Positions 13,182 through 23,200 of a DNA stretch of 64,000 nt are shown in pieces. Source of the stretch: Vigna angularis (Eukaryota; Streptophyta; Magnoliopsida; Fabales; Fabaceae); NCBI RefSeq assembly GCF_016808095.1, contig NC_068971.1, positions 5,592,501 to 5,656,500 of the forward strand, in the 5' to 3' direction. Each line of letters starts with the position of its first letter. The stretch's first letter is position 1. The notes beneath the pieces are model-generated. The model ran no database searches. It had not been told where the DNA came from and worked only from the letters and a program-made list of their open reading frames with translations. The position numbers were made by a program, and so were the translations under genes.

Positions 13182-14351
13182 ATGAACTCTGTGGCAAGGC
13201 GCTTATCAAGCTTATTCGGAACTTCAGGTTTCACAACTGAACCCTTCAAAATTGGGCATCATCAAATGCAGCAGCTTCAACAATGCAGAGGCATACGAGT
13301 TAGGGTCCTAAATGGGAACTTGGAAATGGCATTGGGATTGATGCAGCGTAAGATGCAAGGAAGTGGGATCGAGAGGATGATAAAGCAGGAGCAAAGGTTC
13401 CATATCAAAAACTCTGAGAAGCGCGTTTTAGCCCAAAAGAACTTGGAGCGAAGGCTTCGATCTGAGGATTATGCTAGGAAACTTAAAGCCATTTTGCTCA
13501 AGAAAGTCAGGTATTTAGCGCTTATATAAAAGACTAAAATTTTCTCCTTTATTAGAGTATTACTAAAATCTGCACCTTAACTTTACATCACATTGTTTTC
13601 AAGTAATATTTTAAATACATGATGTTTAGGTAAATTGCAATGAATTTCCCTCAACGACATGAACTCCAAAATGTAAGACACTAGCACAAACCACACATAA
13701 CCTTCGCTGAAAAGGATTATAAAGGGCCACTATTTACAAATAATGACTTTATGTCATTGTAAAATAATAAAAAATAAGATGGATTTTACCCTGTTACGTG
13801 GACTTGCCTACTCTCTAAACGTAGTGATATATATAGTTTTGCATAAGAGATCAATTGGCCTGCAATCTTTAAACTTGAAGATATTAATTTGGGATCGGTT
13901 GTTTTGTTCTCTTGTTAGTTTGAAGTTTGGACGTAATGGTATCCTACATGAAAAATCTTGAATATGTCCATCTTCCTAACCAGATGCAACTTCTAGTCTC
14001 TTGGACGGATTAATTTGTTATCAAATGTAAAAAGCATTTATTGGTTGTTTGCATCCACTCATGCTAGTGATTTTGTTTCTGTCATGATTTCAAGTTGGCG
14101 TCATTGACTTTGGAACTGAAAATGTTATTGTGTGGCATACAATAATATAGGTGGCCACGTGAGAACTTTATTTTGAGCAAAGGCATATTATATCGTATCA
14201 GACTAACATCTGGATTTTATTCCACTTTATTCCCTTTGCTTAAATGCTTACCACTTTGGTCTTTGTGATGTTCACATTTTACATAATTGTGTTGCTTTCT
14301 ATTTATTCTGACATTTTGCTTATTCTGTTGGAATATCACAGGGGTCTATGA
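13182..14351 (+). CDS. Ribosomal protein bS21, mitochondrial type
   Basis: Spliced CDS: exon 1 13182-13510, intron 13511-14341 (GTATTT...ATCACAG), exon 2 14342-14351, encoding 112 aa. Exon 2 adds only the last residues (Arg codon completed, Gly, Leu, stop). The protein has an N-terminal presequence-like region (MNSVARRLSSLFG), a Gln-rich stretch, then the S21 core: RGIRVRVLNGNLEMALGLMQ, the basic HIKNSEKRVLAQKNLERRLR and a basic tail ending KKVRGL. Bacterial-type S21 is a small-subunit protein near the anti-Shine-Dalgarno region. The arrangement and length match, from memory, the Arabidopsis S21-family protein At3g26360. The first in-frame ATG at 13182 was chosen; upstream codons in the same frame lack an ATG. 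Parts of this locus recur elsewhere in the window. Confidence 0.85.
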
Positions 14352-15154
14352 GGAGTTTGCATTTCGCACAAAAAATGAAGTTGCGGTTATTTTATAATTT
14401 GCATGCGAACACTGCAGTTGACACATTCTTTCCAATTGCCCGGATCGGCTCGTGTAGTGTATTTTGTAGCTATTATTTTGGGTAGCATGGGATAGTCACT
14501 CTGAAGTTTTAGAGTTCAAAAGTTTTAAGAATGGACATGAATTGGGATATTGAATCCTTGATAAGGTTACTTTTGTCCAAATAATTTTTAAAACACCAGA
14601 TTCCCAAAAACATGAAGAAGAGAGGCACTTTAAATTAAATAAATTAGCTCTTCTACGATTTTTTAAAAACTTCAAATTCATGTATGAATTATATAAACAC
14701 TTAATTTGGTAGATAAGCTCAAAGAAAATCTCATTAGGTTGTTTATGGTAAAGTTTATCAATTATCACTTTATTAACTAATTGATAGTTGTTGAACTCAA
14801 TTTATTAATAAAGTTTTGCTGCTGATGAATTGGATTAGTTAATAATTGTTTCAATCTCAAGTTTATCCATTCACCGAGAGTCAATTATTATATATCTAAA
14901 ATATTGTTGGTTTTGAAATTTTGTTTATCATGGTTTTTGTTTTTAAAAGATTTTTTTGTCCGACATGGTTTTGTTCTTAAAATACCTTTAAAAAGATAAA
15001 GAAAAAGTATACTTGTAATGAGTATAGTAAAATATGTCATAATACAGTCTGGTCCTATGGTTGTTAGTTACTAAGATAGTATAAGATTTTAGAAGATTGA
15101 AGAACATTAAAAAAGATGTGGTGGATGATTTATGTATGAGGAAATAGAAGAGTA
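14352..15154. other. bS21 3' flank and intergenic DNA
   Basis: The bS21 3' UTR probably continues to about 14,490. The sequence 14511-14735 has a direct-orientation copy at 35752-35975. Nothing else gene-like is visible before the stop codon of the convergent mTERF gene. Confidence 0.5.
14511..14735 (+). repeat. Duplicated segment, copy A (partner 35752-35975)
   Basis: Several shared blocks can be read in both places, for example CTTGATAAGGTTACTTTTGT, AGAGAGGCACTT and ATGAATTATATAAACACTTA. They occur in the same order and orientation, with small indels. No terminal repeats or target duplication were seen, so it is more like a segmental duplication than a transposon. Confidence 0.8.
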
Positions 15155-15835
15155 TCACTTCCAATTCTTGTAAAACTTTTCATCACCCCACATCAACATT
15201 CTATTCAAGGGAATGCTAACACCCCTCTCCTTCAAATGCAAGTGCCTTGGCACAATCCTCTCCTTCAAACTGAACCCAAAGTACTGAGGAAACTTCTTCA
15301 ACTCCTCCAAATCCCTCTCCATTTCCTTCACAAGATACACATACTTTGGCCATAGATTGTTCCCTACGTCATACCCAAAAATGGCCGGCACCCTGGCACA
15401 TGCTTTCAGTGCCTCCTCGTACTCAAACCCTAATTCCTGCAAGAACTCAACCTTCGCGTGCAGCTTATCCACCCGCGTGTTCAGTAAGTGCGCGTTCCGC
15501 GTGGTGGGCTTGTTCAGCCCCTGGATGCCAATCTAAACACCACTAATCAAACTATCAGTTTTCCTTTTTTCCTCGAAAAATAAGCAAACTACATATCATT
15601 ATGGTTCATTTACAGTGAGTTTTTTAAAATGATTTCATTTATCTTTATCAAAAAAAACAAAAAATGCTAATTCAAAAGAAGAAAATGATAAATAAATAAT
15701 TTAAAACATATTCATTAAAACATGCAAATATGACTTTATCGTTTTTTAGTTCTTCAATAAATTATTAGTTTTAGTTTAGTCTCAACTTTTACAGCATTAG
15801 CATTACTTTTTTTTATATTTATTAAATACCTAAAC

Positions 15836-15879
<44 letters not shown>

Positions 15880-16664
15880 CAACTTTAGATTAAAAAATAA
15901 AAATATTAAAGTTGTATTTTTTTTTATAATAGTTACTTTAGAGTTTCTAACTGAGTAATACATTAAAACTGAAGTCCTAACATAATGACATCCAATCATA
16001 CTTTCAATATTTATAATAATTACTTTTAAAAGATATACAAATAAGATAATGGTTAATCATTAACCGTATAAAAATACACCACAATAAATTCAAAGCACTC
16101 TATAATTCTTTAAACATTGAATTATTTATATTATTAAATTAAAAAATCCCGTATTTTTATGCAAGAAAAATATATAATTTAAAATAAAATAAGAAAATGA
16201 AATCCATGAGTGCGGACCTGGCGGAGAAATTGGAGCGTGGGTCGGAGGCAGAGGTCGACGTGGGAGAAGAGCAGCTTGGGGCATCGGAGGATGAGATAGC
16301 GAGACTCCGACGCGGTGGCCGGAAGTTCGTCGGCCAGGAATGAGAACACGGCGGCGACGTCGGAGGGGACGACAACGGTGGAGAAGAGCTGAGGGGTGAG
16401 GTAGTTGAGGCGGGGGATGTCGGCGTCGGAGAAGGAACGTGACTTGAGGAACGTGAGAGTGCGGAGGATGTGGTCGACATCGTTGGGGAGAGGGAGGTCC
16501 TCCGGTTTGGTTTTGGGGTCGATTATGGTCAACGTTCGAAGGTATCGGAGGTTTTCGCGGTACCTGGTTTGGAACTTTATGTAACCGCCGGTGTTGGGAG
16601 CGCTGGTTGATTTGTGTGAGTAAGAAGATACTATTGGGAGATGAAGAGAGTAACAGAGGAGCAT
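15155..16664 (-). CDS. mTERF family protein, organelle-targeted
   Basis: Spliced CDS on the minus strand: exon 1 16664-16218, intron 16217-15533 (GTCCGC...TTTAG, carrying a TA array), exon 2 15532-15155. Both junctions are phase 0; the product is 274 aa. mTERF proteins are helical-repeat nucleic-acid-binding proteins of chloroplasts and mitochondria, acting in organelle transcription, splicing or RNA maturation. Visible signatures are the Ser-rich N-terminal transit-like region, successive mTERF repeats (ILRCPKLLFSHVDLCLRPTL, ARVPAIFGYDVGNNLWPKY, FPQYFGFSLKERIVPRHLHL) and the common ending around PLNRMLMWGDEKFY. It resembles Arabidopsis EMB3114-type mTERFs (from memory). The ATG at 16664 is the first in frame; the open frame upstream to 16745 has no ATG. 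Confidence 0.83.
15839..15878. repeat. (TA)n microsatellite inside the mTERF intron
   Basis: About 40 bp of uninterrupted TA dinucleotides in the single intron of the mTERF gene. Confidence 0.9.
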
Positions 16665-16899
16665 TTCCGTTTGGGGTTTGCAGCAAACCAAAGAAAAGAA
16701 GATACTATTCAATTTCACGTTTTCTTTTTTCTTTTTCTTTTTCAACTCACTCTAGAGAGTAATATCTTTGAAAACATTCATCCATCAAACGGTCTACAAT
16801 AAAACACGTGTCCTTCCACTTATCATCATATAAAAGTAAATAGATTTATAATATGATAATTTATTATAAGTCGAATTATAATAAATTTATTATAATTAA

Positions 16900-17586
16900 T
16901 GTTTCAGTAGGAATGTGGAGACCAAGATACGAACCTAACAACCTTCTCTCCTTCTTCTCTGAACTGCTTTCACTATGTTGTCTTTCTTTCTTCTCCAAGC
17001 CTCTGAATACGATGGGCTGGGTACCTGCAAAGGCACTCCGACGCTCAAGTCAATAGGGATGTTGTTAGAACAACCAAATCTTTCTTAATCTTCTCCTAAG
17101 GGAAAAACGTACCTTTTTCCTCCTGTGCTTTGTATATTTAAATTAACATAATAAACCGTTTACTGAAAATCCGGTCGGTTACGGAAACTGACTGTTTAGA
17201 AGTTGTAACCGTCATATCGTGTGCTGATATCGAGTCAACTACTTCTATGATATATGGCCGTGATTCACGGCGCTGTGTAACCAAGATGTGTAACTGCTCA
17301 TCTGTAACCGTTAGATCGCGATGTCGCATACTGTATGTCGATCATCATTCGTGTCGACCCGAGTGAATGACGTGTCGTTAGATCACGATGTCGCATACTG
17401 TATGTCGATCATCATTCATGTCGACCCGAGCGGACGACGTGTCGTACGTATGCTTCATGTCGGTTGCCGAGCCTCAACTGGTCGACAATGCCACATGGTC
17501 GACCACGCTACGAGAATGTCCTGCAGTGGTTTAATTGTCGTCGGGTTATTGGTCGACAGTTGGAGGATTAGGTATCCTATAGTACA
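16900..17586 (-). repeat. 3' LTR of the Tat element
   Basis: 687 bp, TG...CA ends on the plus strand (TGTTTCAGTAGG ... CTATAGTACA). It contains a 67-bp tandem duplication (17311-17377 and 17378-17444). Relative to the other LTR it has T instead of C at 16953 and lacks one C near 17163. Confidence 0.95.
17311..17444. repeat. 67-bp tandem duplication within the LTR
   Basis: Two adjacent copies starting TTAGATC(G/A)CGATGTCGCA, with only a few differences. The same pair is present in the other LTR (about 25823-25956), so the duplication predates this insertion. Confidence 0.9.
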
Positions 17587-17600
17587 TGCCCCCCAAGTCC
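17587..17600 (-). other. Polypurine tract of the Tat element
   Basis: Directly inside the 3' LTR the minus strand reads ACTTGGGGGGCA, a purine-rich run in the position required for plus-strand DNA priming. This confirms minus orientation. Confidence 0.75.
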
Positions 17601-17961
17601 GAGTAAGTGGATGATGACAAAGTTACGAAGGACTTTTGAGTACTGTTTGAAGAATCGAGGAGACGTGTACAACAGCTGTGCGTGGCGTTACTAATTTGGG
17701 TTTTCCCGCTCCTTTAGGGGAGCGAGGGGACGCGAATTAATAGCCGTTAGATGACAAAGGATCCTACGGCGCCTGACGATTAGACGGTTTGGCTTCTTCA
17801 GCACGATTTCAGAAGGGGGTTAATCACTTTTGCAGGAGAGCAGACATTGAGAGTGTGCACTGTTAGCGAGATTGTCTCTTCTTCAGTCTCATTGCCCTCG
17901 TTGCTACGAGAATCAACCAGGTAACCCTAAAATTTATTTCGTCTTAGTGTGTTTTTTGATC

Positions 17962-19580
17962 ATGGAAGGAAGGGGGCAGGATATCGGGGGCGATATGCCT
18001 GGGCCGTCATCTACGGCGGAATGTTCCGAAGTTACCACGATACCCTATGGGGAAATGGCATTTGTGTATGGAAATGTGTGCGGCGAGGATCCAAGGGGAC
18101 GCATAATGTCTCCGATTAGCGGAGATGAATACGCCTGGGCGGCGCGTGAGGTAAAAGAACTTAGGAGTCAATTTAGGAGTAGGGCTGTAATTACGGATTG
18201 GATTGAGAATAGTTGTGTGTTGAGGACCCTAGGGTATCACACCTGTGTGAAGCTGATAGCTTGCCGGGAGGATGAGAGGATCTGTTATGGGAGGGAGAAT
18301 GCCTCGGATGAATTCTTTTACTGTTATGCTGCGCTATTCTATGATCTGTATGTGAGATTGCCGTTCACCACATTCCAAATGGATGTTTTGCGCACCTTGA
18401 ACGTTGCACCGAGCCAGTTGCATCCCAATAGTTGGGGGTATGTGCAGGCGTTCGGGGTGTTGTGTGGGGCGCTAGGGTTTTTGGTATGTGCCTTTGCTTA
18501 TCATTTTTGTAACTTGTTATGTTGTTGCTGACCATTCTGGATGGGTTTTGGTGTTTTGCAGAGATAATGGGGAGGAAAGGAAGTGGTCGCAGCTGGTTTC
18601 AGACCATCGACGACGAGAGGGATGAAGGTAATCGTCCGGGGTCGTCCATTGGGCAGCAACGCCCCCAGGTGCCCCCAGCTGGTCCACCTCCCGTTGTAGT
18701 GGCGTCGGCTGAGGAGACAACATTAGCTGAGGTGCCTCTCGTGCGCAAAAGGAAAGCCAAGACAGTCGATGCCAACCGCGAGGCCTCAAAGAAAAGTAAG
18801 GAGGTGGTTGAAGAAAATGAACGCCCCCTTCCGCAGGGCATATGGGATCGTGCCTTCATGCCGGGTCACAGGGTAGACCTCAACATGGATGCTTCAGAGA
18901 AGAAGGTGATTGAAAACATGAGCGAGCAACAGATTGCTGACAGCTTGTTGGAGATGAACACACGAGCACAAGCGTTGGCTTGGCATCTAGCGTATGCTTC
19001 GGATAGGGGTCAGATGCGGTCTGAGTTAGAGAAGGTGCGCGCTCAGCTGAAAGATCTCGCCGAGATCCATGCGGGCTGCGAGGCCAGGCAGAAGCGTACT
19101 GAACAACTTCTGAAGGAGGGCGAGATACTGTGGAATAAGACTCGGGAAGCTGGCGTGACCCTCCAACAAGAACGCGATCAGATGGCCAGGGATCTGGATC
19201 AAGCGAAGAGCTCAATGCTGATAGTGGCCCGAGAGAGGAACGCGCTGAAGGTAGAGGTGTTTGAAAAGAATGAGTTGATCGAGGAGCTGAAGGACGCGAT
19301 CATGGACGAACATAAGAAGGGTTTCAGGAAGGCCTTGAGGCAAGTCGAGCACTTGCTTCAGGTATCAACCAAGGGAGCTGAATTTGACGTCCGGAAGGAT
19401 GTGCATGAAGGTCTTCTGAAGCCTTTGAAAGAAATTCCGGACGGCGCTGTCCTGGAGGGGGAAGAGGATGAAGAGGAGGTCGCCAACAATGAGCCCGAGG
19501 GAGCAACGGAAACGGACGAGCCCGCCAAGGAGACTGCTGAAGCTGTTGAAGGCGACACATCCCAAATTGTAATAGATTAG
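17962..19580 (+). CDS. Opposite-strand ORF of the Tat element (Transposase_28-like, coiled coil)
   Basis: This ORF runs antisense to gag-pol. I read two exons: 17962-18483 and 18564-19580, joined by an 80-bp intron (GTATGT...GCAGAG) that keeps the frame, giving about 512 aa. Exon 1 carries a region (about residues 110-174) with LPFTTFQMDVLRTLNVAPSQ and a following LHPNSWGYVQAF. From memory this matches the plant 'putative gypsy-type transposon' domain PF04195. Exon 2 has a basic NLS-like RKRKAK, a long charged heptad-like coiled coil (about residues 310-430) and a very acidic tail. The nearest alternative acceptor (2 bp upstream) would give an immediate stop, and without splicing exon 1 ends at 18531. 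The function of such antisense ORFs is unknown. Transcription would start near the 3' LTR; a short hairpin (CGCTCC/GGAGCG near 17709-17726) lies upstream. Confidence 0.65.
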
Positions 19581-20203
19581 GATGTAGTAAGAATCTGTAC
19601 ACACATACTTGAGTATTTGGTTGACGACTATGAATGTTAACCTTTGATTATTCTCGAATGCTTGACATTGAAATAGAGTGCGCTGTTCTTTTAACTTAGC
19701 TGATTCTGCGATTGATTTGCTGTAGTGATCGCGAAGTGTGAATGTTGAGTGTATTGATAACGCTTTGTGTGACAGTGGAGAACGATGGTCGAGTGAGGAA
19801 AATGCTAGGTGTTCGAGGGTGAACCTTGACCAATGGGAGTGTATCCCGAATAGGCTGGGTGTTCAAGGGTGAACATCGGCCAGTGGGAGTGTATCCCGAA
19901 TAGACTGGGTGTTCAAGGGTGAACATCGGCCAGTGGGAGTGTGTCCCGAATAGACTGGGTGTTCAAGGGTGAACATCGGCCAGTGGGAGTGTCTCCCGGA
20001 CAGACTGGGTGTTCAAGGGTGAACATCGGCCAGTGAGATTGCTTTCATCCCCTTTGTGTATGGAAGAGTCTGGTACGACAACCCTGAGACTCGACATTAG
20101 AGCAGTGATAAATGAATCTAAGCAAAAAATCATAATGAAATATAATCTTTATTTGATAATTGAACTTGATAATGTTGTAAGAAAAATGATCAAGAAATGG
20201 ATG
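19581..20203. other. Tat element spacer between pol and the opposite-strand ORF
   Basis: Non-coding spacer between the 3' ends of the two convergent transcription units. It contains the 50-bp tandem array and is otherwise AT-rich without recognisable coding capacity. Confidence 0.7.
19805..20039. repeat. 50-bp tandem repeat array (4.7 copies)
   Basis: Units begin at 19805, 19855, 19905, 19955 and 20005 (last one partial), each starting CT(A/G)GGTGTTC(A/G)AGGGTGAAC. The inner copies are nearly identical; the first is most divergent. The array lies in the 3' untranslated part of the element, where Tat and Ogre elements are known to carry tandem arrays. Confidence 0.93.
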
Positions 20204-23200
20204 TTAACTAAAGTAATATTTAAGGTGAGTGGCGTTCCAAGTGTTGGGAACTGGGTGTCCATCAAGAAGCTGGAGACGATATGCGCCGTTCGACATGTCT
20301 TCCGCAACCCGAAAGGGTCCTTCCCAGTTAGCTGCGAGTTTGCCATGGGCTCGATTCTTCCGAGCTTCTCCCCGCTTTCGCCACACCAAATCGCCGCTTT
20401 TGAAGGTTCTGGGTTTGACCTTGGTATTGTACCGTCGTGATAGCATGCGCCTTTGGGCCTCTGCGCGGATGGTGGCAACCTCACGACGTTCAGGAAGGAC
20501 GTCGAGATTCGTCCGTAACTGCTCTTCATTAAGGGACATATCCGTGATTTGGCGCCTCAATGAGGGCTCGCCCACTTCGACTGGAAGCATGGCATCAGTG
20601 CCGTAGGTTAAGTTAAATGGCGTGTCCCCCGTAGATCCATGGGGGGTACATCTGTATGCCCACAGAACCTCGGGTAGCTCTTCTACCCATAAACTCTTGG
20701 CTTCACCGAGTCGCTTTTTTAACTCTGTCAAAATGGCTTTGTTTGCGGCCTCGGCTTGGCCGTTGGTTTGAGGGTGCTCGACTGATGATGTGACATGCTT
20801 AATGCCTAAACTGTTGAGGTAATCCTCTAACTTGCGTTCGATGAATTGGCGACCGTTGTCGGTGATGATCTTCTGAGGGAGACCGAAACGACAAATGAGA
20901 CGCCAAATGAACTTCTGCACTCGCTGGGCGCTGATGACGGACAGTGGTTCAGCTTCTATCCATTTTGTGAAGTAGTCGACCGCCACGAGGAGGAACTTGT
21001 TTTGCGCTTTGGCGATCGGCAGTGGTCCCACTATGTCGAGACCCCACTGGGCGAATGGCCAGGGAGAGACAATATTGTGTAAGTCTTCAGGAGGTGCACG
21101 GATGTCGTGACCATGCGCTTGACAGGAAATGCATTTTTTGACGAATATCTCGCAGTCGTGGTCGAGAGTAGGCCAGTAATATCCGGCGCGGAGAACACGT
21201 CCTCTTAATGTCCGCTTGCCAGAGTGAAATCCGCATATCCCTGTGTGCAGTTCTCGCAGCACATAGTCGGCCTCTTCTTCCGAGATGCATTTCAGTAGAG
21301 GAGTGCTATGGCCGCGACGATATAGGTCGTCGCCTATGCACACAAAACGCGCAATGCGTCTGGAATCAGACGCGGTAATGCTAACACCTTTGTCTTGCTG
21401 CTCCATGAGGTCTTTGATTTTCTGCCGCCAGTCTGTGATAGGTGTCGACACATTAGTGACAAAAGCTTCCACCACAGGACGGTCGAGCGTCATTCTAATG
21501 ATTGAGGATAACTGCGCTCGCTCCTTAGAACGAGATAATTTGGACAAGAGGTCTGCTCTTGCGTTTTGGTCCCTGGGTACATGGAGGACATCAACCTCGA
21601 CGAAATTGCGGAGTAAAGTCTGAACCTTGTGGAAGTACCGCAACAGCTGATTGTCCTTGACTTGATAGATTCCATTCACATGGCTGACGACCAACTGCGA
21701 GTCCATCCGACATTCTAAACGCTCGACCGACAACTCGCTAGCCAGGGATAGGCCCGCAATTAAAGCTTCGTATTCGGCTTGGTTGTTGCTAACTGGAAAC
21801 TTGAATATGATGGCTTGCTCTAGGACCAAATCTTCCGGCCCCTCTAAGACGACACCGGCTCCTCCTCCCCTTTTGTCGGAGGAACCATCCACGCTGAGGA
21901 GCCATTTTGTCGTGGAATTCTCTGGGGCAGGTGTTAATTCGGCTGCAAAATCTGCCAGATGTTGACCCTTGACAGATCCACGGGGCTCGTAGCGGAGGCC
22001 GAATTCTGACAGTTCCACTGACCAAGCGACCAGTCGTCCTGCCAAGTCTGGTTTACGGAGGATCTTGGCGATGGGTTGATCTGTGCGGACTATCACTTGA
22101 TGGCTCTGGAAGTATGGTCGAAGCCGGCGGGAGGCTGTGAGTAACGCCAAGGCAAACTTCTCAATGCGAGAATATCGTTCCTCGGCCCCCTGCAAAGTAC
22201 GACTGATGAAGTAGATAAACTTAAGGGAGGGTATTTCTTGTATCAAAGCGGCGCTAACCGCATGCGGGGAGGCTGCAAGATACAGCTGTAAATCGGATCC
22301 CTCGTCCGGTCGGGCCATGATTGGAGGACTGGTTAAGATGTTTTTGACAGTGTTGAATGCAGTCTCGCAATCATTGTCCCAGTGCTGAGTAGAGCCCTTT
22401 TTCAAATTCTTCAGGATGGGTTTGATGTGTTCAGCCAGCTTTGGAATAAATCTGGACAGGGCAGTGAGGCGACCCACTAGACGTTGTACTTCTCGTAGGG
22501 TTTTTGGAGCTGGCATGTCGAGCACGGCTTTGCACTTGTCGGGGTTGGCTTCAATACCTCGACGAGTGAGCATGAAACCTAAGAATTTTCCTGCAGGGAC
22601 GCCGAAGGTACATTTGGCAGGGTTGAGGCGCATGCTGTATCGTCGGAGCTGGGCAAAAACCTCCCTCAAATCTTGCAGGTGTTGCTCGACAGAGTTGCTG
22701 CGAATAACCATGTCATCGACATATACATCCATGCATCGTCCAATCTGGTGGTGGAAAACCTTATCCATAAGGCGTTGATAAGTAGCCCCGGCATTCTTCA
22801 AACCAAACGGCATTACTTCATAACAGTAATTAGCGCGTTCGGTAATAAAGGCTGTCTTGCTTTGATCGGGCTCGTACATTGGAATCTGGTTATAGCCTGA
22901 GTAGGCGTTGAGGAAGCTTAGCATTACATGACCTGAAGCTCCATCTACCAGACGATCGATGTTGGGTAAGGGGTACGAGTCTTTAGGACATGCCTTATTG
23001 AGATCAGTGAAATCGACACACATTCTCCATTGGCCGTTGGACTTTTTGACCATAACTACGTTTGACAGCCACGTAGTGTACGTCAATTCTCTGATGAATT
23101 GGGCATTCAGCAGTTTCCCAACCTCAGCTTGGATAGCCTGGCGTTTTTCTTCCCCGACTCGTCGCTTCTTCTGGGCGACAGGTCGTGCCTCCTGGAAGAT

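Noticed and set aside
16126..16686. Long Pro/Arg/His-rich ORFs over mTERF exon 1
   Set aside because: These are alternative frames of the GC-richer mTERF exon. The mTERF frame carries the conserved repeats and the correct splice phase.
18517..19602. Several minus-strand ORFs opposite the antisense gene
   Set aside because: They are shadows of the plus-strand ORF with skewed composition (Ser/Pro/Arg) and no domain signatures.
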